NCBI GenBank assembly: GCA_028023455.1
Contig: JAQFVV010006306.1
Location: 3,561,001 to 3,625,000 of the forward strand
Length of the DNA stretch: 64,000 nt
Direction: 5' to 3'
Origin: Epiperipatus broadwayi
Taxonomy: Eukaryota > Onychophora > Udeonychophora > Euonychophora > Peripatidae
This document shows positions 40,441 to 52,539 of this stretch, in pieces. Position numbers and translations under genes: made by a program. The notes beneath the pieces were generated by a model, which made no database searches, was not told the origin of the DNA, and was given only the letters and a program-made list of their open reading frames with translations. Positions within the stretch are counted from its first letter, which is position 1; each line of letters begins with the position of its first letter.

Positions 40441-42049
40441 ATCCAATTTTTTGTCCTTTTGTTATATTTTTCTTTTAATTAGTAAAAAAATTTTGTTTAA
40501 TTAGCTTAAATAGATAATGAAATATTTTTAATTTGGGAAGTTTCAACAATAGAGGTAATTAATAATAAAAAATATATATAATCTTTTTTTTTATTCCCAC
40601 ACCCTTATCTTTCCAAAATTTAAAATTAATAATAAAACTTTTTAAAAATAATATATAAAAAAAATATTTTAAGCTAATGTACACGCTTTTAATAAGTTAT
40701 AATATATACATGCATATATTGAAGCAGATGATCTGATGCTCAGATTCTGATTCACAGCCCACATCCAATCTCCTACCATTGAACTATGTTCAAACCCATC
40801 TTTATGCACGTATATATATCTAATAATATGTATATTTCTTTTGCTTAGTATTTTAACACAAATCACGTAAACACTTATGTATCTTAATCTAAAACTAGTT
40901 TTATTTAATAATATTCTCATGTATATACGGGCATAAGTAATAAATCTATATATATTTCAGTGTAGGAGATTGCTAATAAATTATTAAAGTTATGTTATAT
41001 AAATTATACTCAAAATCATATATGAAACTCATTATTTTCTATATTTAATTTAGCAGTCAGAAATGATGCAATTCTTTTAAAAAGTCTCGAAAACAATTAT
41101 CCGGAAAAGCCCCTTAGATAAAAGTAAAAGATTACGATTTTGTAATAATAAAATAAACCCATTATTGGAAATTTTGTCCACGCCAGCTTGTTTTAAAATC
41201 ATAAGACTTATTTTAAAACAATCGTTCGAGAAACTGATAACAGAATTGCATTGTTTCAAAAGTCTTACTAGATAAGAAAGTATCCAGTCAAATGATTCCA
41301 GATGTACATTAAGTGCTTAAACCGCCTCAGGTCCAGCAGTAATTGCTAGGTTACATCATCAAAATAAAAGTATAAATACTGCTGGATTTGAATTCAAAAA
41401 GGGGAGGAGACCACAAAATTATGATGTTGCTATACAAAATCCACGTCAATTTTAATTTTAATCCAATGTGCTGCGAGTAGGGGAAATTTCACCTCCGTTC
41501 TGATATGCTTTTCTCATAAGCAAAGCTCTGCATCCCGTACTGATAAACTTTAAATATTTTTCCGGTAAAAGTGAAATGCTACTTACCATATATTATTGCA
41601 ACCCTAGATCTAGTGAACCAATGCCGATGGACTGACTCGTATCAAAATTGCTCTTCCAGATAGCAAGGTAAAAAGAACTTTAGCTGCTCGTAATTCTCAA
41701 ATCCTGCCTTCTTTGTAAGATTTATTTTGTTTTCCGATCATATATATATATTAAATGTCTTCAAAGTATGTAACTCTTTATAACTCTATATAACTTATCA
41801 CTATTTAGCCTCTTATAAAATGTTTTCTTTTCTTTTATTTCCATGCAGCAGATAATTTTCGTTTATATTTATGTTTTAAAAAAGAAAATGCCAATAATAT
41901 TTCTAAAATCGCCAGCACGTAATTTATTTTCGTTTTCCCCACCCATCATTTATCGGGTAATTAACTCATAATTTAATCAAAACACAAGTCTTATTCAACT
42001 TGCAGGTGCTAGCGATTTTGGATAAACAAATTAATTATTTTCTATGTTT
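40440..42049. other. No gene recognised
   Basis: AT-rich with short (TA)n tracts. The end may already belong to the repeat that is clearly recognisable from 42050. Confidence 0.35.
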
Positions 42050-44975
42050 GCTACAGTCAAATATCAGCCTTTCACGCTAATTGTGCATACGCTTTGTGAG
42101 TGTTAATAATAAATGAATACTTTCTCACCAATACAAGATATAGTATTTATGCAGGAATAAAAGGAATCCTCTTATTCCTATGACTCAAACGCTTATATAT
42201 GAGCAAATCTGAAGTACTGGCAAAGAAAGTGTGACGATGAAACAATCACTTTAAATTACTATATTGAAACAGTAAGGTCTGCTTTGCAGATCTTTGTTTC
42301 ACCTTTTCTCACCTATTTCCTACCCTCATACCTTAGTTTGAACCCCAATATATCGTAGTGTGTCTGCAATACGCTTATATACCGAAAATCCCACCTAATT
42401 TTAAACCACGAGTACAATGCTCGTATTATATATAAGTATAGTTCATTCCCAAATAAATAAAATATTATAGATTATATATATATGTTCACATAATTTAGAT
42501 TTATTTAAAAAGTAGGTTATATAAGTTGTAATTGTGCACACACTATGATATGCATTTTAAAACATATCAAAATTATAAATTGTTAAAGTTATTTTGTTTG
42601 AATCTATTTACAAATATATTACTGTCGTAATATATTTTGATTTAAAATAAAATTCATTTAATAAATATTCGTTTAGTAAATAGATTCAAATATTGCAATT
42701 TAAAAGTAAAATAATTTTCGCTTAATTTAATAAAAGTCATTCCAAATATTTCTTTAAAATAAATGAGGGACAATAGTTTAATTAGTTAATATTATATAAG
42801 TTTATCTAAAAACAGCAGACGTCCACTTAAGGTTTTCTTTAATTAATAAAAGTAATTTTTAATTAAATCTAGTTTGTAATTCGAATGTCGACAGGGAAAT
42901 TAACAAAAGAAATTAATTAATGTTGAATTCCTTTAGACATTTGGATGATTTAATTGCAGCTGATAAGTCCGATATATTTTTGTAATGCTCCAGAGCAGTT
43001 CTATTGTTAAAAAAGAAGGGTTTCCTTTTGTTCTCCAGTCTGCTAATGTTTCTAAGAGAAATCATTCTGAGTTCTATTCTAATAATTTGCTAACCTTGAC
43101 ATGACAGAGTAGAGGCATCAAGATGGCTATGTCCCCTCGGAATAGCCAGCCGCTGCTCCAGACCATCGGAAGCTATCACATAAGGAACCCCGGAACTGCT
43201 GCTGCTGCAAAAATATGAACATTCCAGATTTTGCTGCTGAATTATAAAACCTACCGAACATCTGCCTGCAAATGCGTCTCCAGAGGTAACCTAAATTAAC
43301 CCAAGAGCTCTTGTGATTCCTAACTAACATGCTATAGCTATTCTAAATTGTTTTTCTTTTATTTCACATAACTTTATTATGTACTTCTTTAAAGTGTTCA
43401 AATATAATCAACAGTTTTGCTCTATCCTTGGGTTAATATTTTCTATTTATAAAGCTTTCTTATATTTTATTATGATAATGTGTCAGAATCATCTTTGACC
43501 GAGTGAACTATTCCCTTTATTGAAAGTAAGACGCCGCTATAAGGCATATTTTAAATTTATAATTTTCCAATTTTATTATCTTGCAAATCATCGTTCGAGG
43601 GCGATTCTTTTCTTTAATATATAATATAATCACATAATTTAAAATCTACATGTTATTGATTTTAATCTAATATGAGAGTATGTGCGAGATCAATGATTAA
43701 ATGTGTCCCCTAATGCATGATTGCGTATATAAATCTATACTTACTTTTCAAACCCGCAAGCATGCATTTTCCTATTTTAATTACCGTGTTCTACTTTAAT
43801 TACAAAGTTCATCATTGATGTCGACAATGTGCGGACCTTTTAAATGAATTTCGGGGAATTTGATTGGGCATTTCTCTTAATCCAAGTAAAACCCGTTTAG
43901 TATGTTTTATATACACTCATCTCGTATTGCTGGTAAATGAATTGGTTGTTGAGACCGCTTTGTTTTATTTTTCCAAGGATTCTTTACACGGCTAAGGCCA
44001 TTCTCTTCATCTTTTTGCGGTTTCCAGGCAGAGTGTGTCCCCAAATGATACACCTGGGAATCATCACCCAGTCGCTAAGTTTCGGCTGTTCATAAAATAC
44101 TTTCCTATGGGTTAGCGGCGATATGCCCTCCGTAATCATTCCGGATATTCAATCTTGTTTTATTTTATATTTATTTTACAAAGTATCCGTGACTTAAATG
44201 TGTCACACCCTCCAACTTTAATAAATTCATTATCAGCAATACTGACCTCCCAATGCAACTCTATTATTATTATTCTCAAATAAATGCTTTGATCACATTC
44301 CCACTTTGTTGCTTAGTAAGCTTTTGTCCGTGCTATTCTCAAAATCAATAAATATTTTATAACACTTAATTTCAAATATTTTCTTAAACTTGTATAATTG
44401 TTCAAAGCACCTCACACATGTTCCTATCTCATCAAGCACATTATCGTAATGCTATTAACCCGAGGAATAGAATATATCACTTTGCTTTAAAACCTTTTTT
44501 GTCATTTATTGGAATATAATGCCAACAATTATTTAATACGCATCCCTGTCTCATATAAGCAGACAGTGGCATTATATATATATTTTATATAAATAAATTT
44601 TATGAAATCATTTAAACTAAATTTGATCTCTTATTTTATTGATTCCTATCACTGTCTTGGTCTATATATATATTTTCTGCATTTCTTTTGTAAATCCATA
44701 GACGTTAATTAGCCACCCAAACTTCTTTTAGTATAGAGTCTTTTGTTTCTCCCTGACCACCAGGCACCGGTCAAAGGTCATACTAGTAGTGGCATCAGAT
44801 GCGTTGTCACGTAGATGGTGCTGTGAAATTTGGGCTTTAGATTTGAACTTAATATATCTAGAAGGCAACCCTTCCTAGAATGTTCAGTTTCGTGTCTGGG
44901 GTTTGAATTCTGCAGTGTGTTAGCGAGATAGATGATTCTGACTGTTACAATATATAATGTCTGAATGAATGACAT
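42050..44975 (+). repeat. About 3-kb unclassified repeat, copy 1
   Basis: Blocks in the same order occur here and at 59995-63115: TCAGCxTTTCACGCTAAT (42065), AACAGTAAG (42267), a CTGCTGCTGC patch with ATGCTATAGCT (43200-43340), TCTCAAATAAATG (44273), CTGACCACC (44753), GCATCAGATGCGTTGT (44791), GAATTCTGCA and GACTGTTACAATATATA (44905-44960). No coding frame spans it. It may be a long LTR or a non-autonomous element. The block at its start is repeated separately at 45070 and 45360-45780. Confidence 0.65.
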
Positions 44976-45800
44976 CTGTGAAATTATCTAGAATTTACTA
45001 AACGTCATTCCAACTGAAACTTAATAATACGTAAATAAGCATTTATTTTATATAGCATATGTAAACAATTGTATTACAGTCAAATATCAGCCTTTCACGC
45101 TAATTGTGCATACGCTTTGCGAGTGTTAATAATAAATGAATACTTTCTCACCAATACAAGATATAGTATTTATGCAGGAATAAAAGGAATCCTCTTATTC
45201 CTACGACTCAAACGCTTATATATGAGCAAATCTGAAGTACTGGCAAAGAAAGCGTGACAATGGAACAGTCACTTTAAATTACTATATATAATGTCTGAAT
45301 GAATGACGTCGGTGAAATTATCTAGAATTTACTAAACGTCATTCCAACTGAAACTTAATAATATAACACTCGCAAAGCGTATGCACAATTAGCGTGAAAG
45401 GCTGATATTTGACTGTAATACAATTGTTTACATACGCTATATAAAATAAATGCTTATTTACATATTATTAAGTTTCAGTTGGAATGACGTTTAGTAAATT
45501 CTAGATAATTTCACTGATGTCATTCATTCAGACATTATATATAGTAAATTAAAGTGACTGTTCCATCGTCACGCTTTCTTTGCCAGTACTTCAGATTTGC
45601 TCATATATAAGCGTTTGAGTCGTAGGAATAAGAGGATTCCTTTTATTCCTGCATAAATACTATATCTTGTATTGGTGAGAAAGTATTCATTTATTATTAA
45701 CACTCACAAAGCGTATGCACAATTAGTGTGAAAGGCTGATATTTGACTGTAATACAATTGTTTACATACGCTATATAAAATAAATGCTTATTTACATAAT
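44960..45800. repeat. Foldback of the X/Y repeat block
   Basis: Block Y (TGTCTGAATGAATGAC to GAAACTTAATAATA) and block X (about 230 bp, TCAAATATCAGCCTTTCACG onward) run Y-X-Y and then invert at about 45362 into complement X, Y, X. Arms are over 95 percent alike by eye, so the inversion is young. The smaller, older copy at 59995-60400 has the same X-Y-inverted X order. Confidence 0.8.
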
Positions 45801-47500
45801 ATTATGTTTGCTATAGAAAAACAGATTAACATCTGTTTTATAAATATTTTCCTTTCTAAATAATGTGCTATTTCTTATTATCAATATGTTATATATGTAA
45901 ACCCATCATAGCTAGTACTACCACCCATTTATTTTCATATTAATTTATATATTTTCATAAAAAGGCATTAACCGAGATTGAGATTTGTTAAATGTGTGGG
46001 AAGTTATGAATAATATTAAGTAACATAATGGGGGATCTTCAGATCTTGAAATTGTATGTTTAATTAAAATTATTATCCATGTTTGTTTAACGAAGAAACC
46101 ATACCATTACACCGGGTATTTCACAATTTATGGGTAGTAAATAAGTTAAGATAATCTTTAAGGCTATATTTATGTCGTATTCTTAAGCGTTGCGTGCATA
46201 TAGGCCACTTCGTTTTATATATTCGTGCTTCTCTCTAACATGGAGGTATTCGCTAAGTCAAGCCCCATCGTCGTTTCTCAATGTCCTTGAACCAGGCTGT
46301 AAAACCACCCTGGGGACATATTTGGTCGTATGTGCATGCCGTATATGGGGATCGCTCTGGGAAATCCAGCCAAATAAAGGCATTGCTGACCCCCCTTTGT
46401 CTCAACACTGATCCTGCCTACGTTTGCAGAGGAAATCGGTAAATTTCATTAATCAAATTCATAAAGCACACTCCAGGATCCATAATTGGACCACCCCAAT
46501 CTGCCGCCATGCACGCACCGCCTTTCAGTATATTATTAGTCTCCCAGGAATAGCCATAAGTCGTAATGCGATTGATTTCTCTAAGCAGACATATATTTCC
46601 ATTATTTTACTATGTGTGTCAGTGCGATAAATTTATTCTCATTCATACAAGTATTCATTATCCGTCCCGCACATTAATCATTTACAAATCAAATTAATAA
46701 TGATATTGAATAAAAACAAAAGGTAATATTTGCTTGTCAAACTATTTTCTTTTAAGTCGGGTAAATGCTCTTTTCGTTTCTCTGGGGGTGGAATAGTATT
46801 TTAGTAATACATTTCTAATAGCGCTAATTCCTTAAGTCATATACTTATATTATTGGCATAGCCCCAAATATCATCAAGTTATTGTAAAAATCTGAATTAT
46901 ATATATAACACTTATGAGGTTAGTGTCGGATAAATAACCTGACATATTTATTTGTTATTAATCTAATAAATCTCAAAATATATACATCAACTCTCAAATC
47001 ATTGCTTTCTTTTATTTAATTTAATATCCATTTGTTAGTTATGTTCCATATGACTAGATGATCTCCGCTAAATATATAATTAATATGCAAGGTCATGAGC
47101 CTTCATTGCTCCCAGATTATAGTGTGTTTTTAAGTTAGTCTATCATTAAAAGTTAGCCTAAAGTCTTTTTGTGTCTCCGATGAGCGATGCCGGCAGTGAG
47201 AAGTAAATTAAATCGATATCATCAGGATTGTTGCTCATAATCTGGGAAATAGGCAAATAGGGCAGAATTCATGAGTGTTCCTGACTTATGTATCTTGCGC
47301 ATGATTGGATCCGAGGTACTTTTGCCTAGATGGTAGATCTTGTTACGTGAGCATACAAATCCGACTGGTACAATATACATGAGCTGATCTAAAAATACCA
47401 GCTCAATATATGTACATGTTCATTGGCATTTGTCATTGTTTTATTTGTGTGTGCAAAGTATAAAGTTTATCATCAATGTTTTAATAATTACTTCACTGTA
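45800..47500. other. No gene recognised
   Basis: GC-richer pieces at 46180-46600 and 47090-47350 have short open frames on the + strand but no recognisable protein. They look like further unclassified repeat DNA. Confidence 0.35.
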
Positions 47501-47502
47501 GA

Positions 47503-47740
47503 ATGAATATTTTTTTTAATTTAATCCAGTTTTTGAATCATAGCATTTTCTCTTCATATCACTTCAGAAACTTTCTTATCTCAATTATCAATCTCTCACA
47601 TATAGCTTTCCAGATGTTTCATAATCTCATGAAATCCAATGTAAGATTTCAGTTTCTATCTATTGCCAACTACATTCAGCTTCTTAAGTTTTTCAATGAC
47701 AACAGTTATTTCACTCACATATTTCACATTTAGTCATGTT
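47503..47740 (-). pseudogene. RTE-type LINE, 3' terminal fragment
   Basis: The minus strand matches the end of the RTE copy at 8975-9180: VIEKLKKLNVVGNR in place of RxKWNWVG, then IDN and a KNWIKLKK tail in place of TNWIKFK, with stops. Only the last 80 or so codons remain. Confidence 0.55.
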
Positions 47741-47919
47741 TTATACATAATCTCCATAATTATCAACAAACAAATTGAATTTCATGATACCAATGAATTA
47801 ATAATTCCGATCCTTAATTTAATGAAGGATTTACCATATTTACAATTAATAAAAATCAAAATAATCAATCTAAAAAATTATTATTGCCTTTACAACTATC
47901 ATTCTTTGTGAGTATATAT

Positions 47920-48800
47920 GATGCTCTTGATAAACAAAACCTTAAAGAACAAAGTCCATGATCAATTATTATTTACACAGCTGCATTAACTCTTTACTTA
48001 CATATAAAACAGACCTAGTTATTAATTATATATGCAATTAATATGGAGAGGTTTATTATATAGTAAGAAAATTAAAAAAGTCTTACATCTATAAATGTAA
48101 ACTGCAGTAGTTTGATCTCTATATTCGATCTAGAGTGGCATTTAAAAGTGGATCCTCCTTTTAATGCATCAGTATGTCAGTTTGTTTTGACTCTTGGCCT
48201 GGGGCAGTTGTTCTAGGTTAAGTGTTTTCTAATAATGTTGATTTAAATGGATAACTTCACCCAGTCAAGATTTCTAATTAATATTTTTATATCCACTTGA
48301 CAAATAACTTTAATAAGTAGTTCACTAAATTTATAAATAATCATTTTAAAAATTACTGAAATCCAATTTTAATAAAACTTGGTAAAATTATTGGATCTGA
48401 AATTGGAGTCTCAACATGAGCTTTTGGTAGCCAAATATAGTCAAATATATACAGACAATTTAACAAACAAAAAAACCTCTCTACATATAATTCAATGCAA
48501 TATATATTTTCTAAATATAAAATAATATTTTACCATCATAACAATTGAAAAGTATTTGAATATCAATACATGCCAATAACCCCAACCAATAAAGGTAAAG
48601 ACAATATATAAAATTAATAAATTATTGCATGAAGATGCTTTGATTTATAACCTATAACTTTTAACCTATAATTGTTGGAATTAATGAAAATTCAAACATT
48701 ATATAAAATATTTAGTGTAACAAAAGTAAAAAAGCAAAACAAAATTTACCATTAAAATTATAATGTAAGAATAAGAAAAACGTAGATTTCCCAATTAAAC
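47920..48800. other. No gene recognised
   Basis: AT-rich; no feature identified. Confidence 0.35.
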
Positions 48801-48811
48801 GAGTAATATGT

Positions 48812-49080
48812 CTAAATGCGCTAAAACGCAGGCAGTGGTGAATTGTAATATTAATTGGCTGAGGAAGAATGCTTCTCTCCCTCCAAAAAGTGGACTTTCT
48901 AATCTACTTTGCATATATTTAAATATTTGTCACATACATTTTCTATCGTGTTGACCCACCCAACCCACTTGCTATGATTATGAAATGATAAAACTTTTCG
49001 AAAGCACTCAGCCAATTAATATTACAATTTATACTTAGCTTCATCATTGCCTGCATTTTAGCACATTTAGACATATCACT
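48812..49080. mobile_element. Foldback related to family F
   Basis: Outer arms CTAAATGCGCTAAAACGCAGG (48811 region) and CCTGCATTTTAGCACATTTAG pair. The left arm has TAATATTAATTGGCTGAGGAAG (48880 region) and the right arm CGAAAGCACTCAGCCAATTAAT. Together they place CTGAGGA, GAAA and a short C-CA-style helix III around an approximately 15-bp helix I, but with more than 100 bases where helix II should be. A split hammerhead is likely. Confidence 0.5.
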
Positions 49081-49099
49081 AAAAATATAATAATAACTG

Positions 49100-49990
49100 A
49101 AATACAGGATTATTATATACCTGTATCAATAAACATAATATATAGGGTATATGAGCACAGACTTTCACATGATCCTCCACTCTATCTCAAAGCACTGATA
49201 CACTCGAACACATATATGTCGAAAAGATAAATAATCATCAATATATGTATTTCACGATAAACCAGCAATCATCAGTTGGTCCAGATGATCATCTCTACAC
49301 ATATATGCAATAAGTGCTCAGATATATATTAAGATGGCCAATCTTCATACTTTAATGGACAGGTTTCAATCCACTCCAACTCTTCAACCGTCCATCCAAT
49401 TGAAAATCTGATGATGGAATGCTCAAAGGCCACCCTGAGATATATGTGTTCAAGTGTATCAGTGTTATGAGATAGAGTGAATAGTGGTGGGTCATGTGAA
49501 AGTTTGTGCTCATATACCCTATATATTATTTATATTGATACAGGTATATAGTAAGCCTGTATTTCAGTTATTATATAGAAGAGATGTCTGCCCATCCCTC
49601 ATATAAGCATTAAATGGATTGTGTCCTGTACATGAGGGGTCAGATTGACTTTGGGTCAACATGGGTGTGACGAGAATCTCGGCCTCACCGTGGCCTTTGA
49701 GCGTTCCATCATCAGTTTTTCAATTGGATGGATGGTTAAAAGAGTGTGGAGTGGATTGAAGTCTGTCCATTAAAGTATGAAGATTGTTTATTTTAATGTA
49801 TATCTGAGCACTTATTGCATATATGTGTAGAGATGATAATCTGCTGTTTTAGCATGAAATACATATATTGGTGATTATTTATCTTTTTGACATATATGTG
49901 TTCAAGTGTATCAGTGTTATGAGATAGAGTGGAGAGTGGTGGGTCATATGAAAATCTGTGCTCATATACCCTATATATTAAAATTATAAT
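49100..49990. mobile_element. Family B foldback copies
   Basis: GGGTATATGAGCACAGACTT (left) recurs inverted near 49500 and again near 49960. A hammerhead region lies at 49240-49305 (-) with CTGATGA and GAAA intact but helix II damaged. A deleted version at 49835-49895 (+) lacks the first core strand. ATGGACAGxTTTCAATCCACTC and its complement mark the inner parts. At least three rearranged partial units. Confidence 0.7.
49240..49305 (-). ncRNA. Hammerhead, family B, helix II damaged
   Basis: CTGATGA and GAAA are both kept, the cleavage triplet is ATA and helix I outer pairs are kept. The helix II strands TTGCT and ATCGT no longer pair. Activity is doubtful. Confidence 0.6.
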
Positions 49991-50097
49991 ACAAAATGTT
50001 ATTAATCTCATTTTTTTAAAAAAAAATTAAATTAGCAACCTTCATTAAAACACATGTTCATATTCTTATTATCAATGATATTGATAATATATTAAAC

Positions 50098-50262
50098 AAG
50101 GTAAAACTTCCCATACAGTAGTGCCACCCTGTGCCAACCAGAGTAATCAATGGATGTCAGAAGGCTTGTGTATAAAATCCCTATCTAATGCCTACTCATC
50201 CACTATCCCCAGACTAGTTTCTGGCTTGTGGCCTTCAACAATTATGTGATAGTATAAGACAG
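50098..50262 (-). mobile_element. Family A fragment, ribozyme cut in half
   Basis: CCATACAGTAGTGCCACCCT, CTTCTGGCATCC-type text and, on the minus strand, GAAGGCC, CACAA, GCC, GAAAC, TA, GTC and TGGGG are present. The first core strand and helix I 5' strand are missing; the sequence jumps at about 50237 to AACAATTATGTG, the distal part of the unit. No duplication was found; the hAT-like end begins immediately after. Confidence 0.75.
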
Positions 50263-51260
50263 CAGTGGCGAACCTATGGCATGCGTGTCACAGGTGGCAC
50301 ATATGAAAATTTTTCTGGCACATTATCGATTTTCAAATTGTATTCTCATTTTACAACGAAAAATGCAAGATTTCAAAAATTTAATGCGCCATCTAGCCAT
50401 AGAATCCTAAATTTGAACAAATGGCCGAACAAAAATTTCCGAATAGTAACGATGTAATTGTGATATGATAGGAACTTTATATTCAAAGGGGGAGAAATGC
50501 GAGCAGACAAAGAACACATTCGCAGAAAGTGATGTGACAGAAGTTTTTTTTAATTGGTATTTTGTCCGTAATTTAATTAAGTTGCTACAATTTTTGTTGT
50601 TAATTCTCGTGCACCGGATTATTCTTTCATAAGTTTTATATTTATAATAATCTCTCAGCTTTGTGGTTATTAATTGCTTATTTCTTGTCCTGACTATAGT
50701 TTGCGATACGACACGAGTTGGGACATGACGATACAGACAGAGTGCATGCAGAGTTACTCAGTTGAGTTTGAATTTTGGTTGTGACAAGAATAATAATATT
50801 GCGCCTGTGCACTGCGTACTAATATTGCTTTGTAGCTGAATTTTAAAGATAATTTAAACACACATTAAAGCAATGATTTGTGAAATATTTAAAGAAATAT
50901 TTTCGTTATCAATTTTCGTAAATTTCTTCTGGTTTTATCCAACATGGCTAGTGAAAATAAAAAAACAGAAATTACTATTAAAAACAAGCAGTGGATAATT
51001 CCAAAGTTGGTGGACTCGAGAGTATTGGATGATTAATAAAGGAAATAAAGCGGTTTGCATTTTATGTTCCGGGACAGTTATATACAGGGCAGTCTCAATA
51101 AAATGGCATTATGAGACAAATCATATGCTGCTCCTTGAGAAACGCAAGGAAGAACAAAAGGAATTTATTGCTCAGGCAGTTAAAAACAAGAATATGCAGT
51201 CATACATCTGCATCCAATGCATGTCTTCCTACTTCCCTTTCAACTTTTTCTAAGTAATTT
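50263..51260 (+). mobile_element. hAT-type transposon remnant, 5' part
   Basis: CAGTGGCGAACCTATGGCA (50263-50281) followed by a GCGTGTCACAGGTGGCAC hairpin is a typical terminal inverted repeat of one hAT group. About 680 bp downstream starts a transposase N-terminus (50944). The catalytic domain and the 3' terminus were not found. Confidence 0.75.
50944..51253 (+). pseudogene. hAT transposase N-terminus with BED-type zinc finger, frameshifted
   Basis: ATG at 50944 gives MASENKKTEITIKNKQWIIP and stops at about 51033. In another frame, from about 51029, NKGNKAVCILCSGTVIYRAV continues to SIKWHYETNH: a C-x2-C ... H-x4-H BED finger of the GTF2IRD2/EPM2AIP1-like hAT type. A KEEQKEFIAQAVKNK segment follows and the frame ends at 51253. 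Truncated; cannot encode an active enzyme. Confidence 0.7.
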
Positions 51261-51367
51261 AATACCCCATGTTATATCCGCAAGAATGTCTTTGCGGTCA
51301 TCAAATAAATATACACAATATTTTACTCAGTCTGAATAGCGAATAGTTTGCAACACTCTATCTCCAT

Positions 51368-51545
51368 AGTTCTCTGGCAACGGATGCTCTGCTCTGCAAC
51401 AAATGCTCTATTCTGCAACTAATGCTCTACTCTGCAACAAATGCCCTGCTCTGCAACTAATGCTCTGCTCTGCAACTAATGCTCTTCTCTGCTACGAATG
51501 CACTGCTCTGCAACTAATGCTCTTTTCTGCAACTAAGGGTCTACT
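51368..51545 (+). repeat. 18-bp minisatellite, about ten units
   Basis: Tandem units close to ATGCTCTGCTCTGCAACA with small changes. Because 18 is a multiple of three, open frames run through it; no gene context supports translation. Confidence 0.9.
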
Positions 51546-51899
51546 CTGCTGCGGTCTCCCCATTTCTGTGGGCTCTTCCAGCTACACCCGTGGACTACAT
51601 TTCCACTGGGCGCTGGTCATTTACCGCAAGCACTGACGCGAGATATCTCTACTCAAAACTACTAGACGTCTACTCCAAACATGGCTGCTAATAACTGCCT
51701 TACTCCTGCATAGTTGTTACCCAGTCTTTTATTGCTTGCTGATAACTGTAGCAATTAATCCTTGTCCAATCAGGTAATGTCTTTTATTCAGAAATATTTG
51801 CAATCAGCAAATATCTCTTGGAATTATCGTCCACCATTATGTTACTTAACCCTCCGTTAGCAGCGCGCGATCTACAACAACCACTCAAACAAATTCTAG

Positions 51900-52345
51900 T
51901 TTTTCTGGAGTGCACAAACTTGCATTCAATTTTTACAAATACAACACCCCATTACTAACATATAATGCATCATTACCATATGTTAACCCTGCTACTGTAA
52001 CTCCTTTCCATATAATTCTAGCTACATCATATTTATTATATGAAAACACTGCTAATTTCTTTATCAATCCCTTTCTTTTCTTTGCTTCATTTATCAATTT
52101 TTTTCCCATTCATCCAAAATTTTTCTGATTACTTAAAATAATTCCCAAATAACTATACCTATTCACCACACTTAACTTAATATCTCCCAACAAAAATTCT
52201 ACATCTTCTCTTTCCTCAGTATTAACCATTATTATATTTGATTTTTCTTCACTAAATTTAATCCCCATCTCTTTACCCACCCTTGCACATGTCCTCAACG
52301 TAACTTCCATATCTTCTTTCTGCACACAAAAATATATCATCTGCA
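51900..52345 (-). pseudogene. LINE reverse transcriptase fragment of a second family
   Basis: The minus strand 52355-52110 reads MIYFCVQKEDMEVTLRTCAR, GKEMGIKFSEEKSNIIMVNT and VVNRYSYLGIILS, the RT thumb-side region of a jockey-like LINE. Beyond a break, about 52050-51910, it reads GVTVAGLTYGNDALYV (frame-corrected). It differs from the RTE family elsewhere. The 5' end is cut by the family A copy. Confidence 0.75.
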
Positions 52346-52525
52346 AACTCTCCATACAATAGTGTCACTCAGAGTAATCAATGGATGTCAGATCCAAGGC
52401 TCCTCACTGACGAAGGCCACAAACCAGAAACTAGTCTGAGGATATTGGATGAGTAGGCACTTCTGGCATCCATTGATTACTCTGGTTGGGATTGATTGGC
52501 ACTACTGTATGGAGAGTTTTGCCTG
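52345..52525 (+). mobile_element. Family A element with hammerhead
   Basis: The inverted end (CTCTCCATACAATAGTG, GAGTAATCAATGGATG) switches at 52390 to the forward unit with the ribozyme, then the ATTGATTACTCTGGTTGG block and GGAGAGTTTTGCCTGTTTTAA. It separates two LINE relics, and no clean duplication was found, so it may mark a rearrangement. Confidence 0.8.
52392..52450 (+). ncRNA. Hammerhead ribozyme, family A, core intact, one helix II mismatch
   Basis: ATCCAA/TTGGAT and a fully Watson-Crick CCTCA/TGAGG form helix I. CTGACGA (52407-52413) and GAAA are intact. AC-TA-GTC forms helix III and the cut site. Helix II is GGC opposite ACC, so one of three pairs is lost. Probably reduced activity. 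Confidence 0.82.
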
Positions 52526-52539
52526 TTTTAATATTAAGT

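Noticed and set aside
45285-45330. Block Y CTGAATGA ... GAAA as a hammerhead
   Set aside because: The core has an extra base, helix II has at most two pairs and helix I does not form in any copy.
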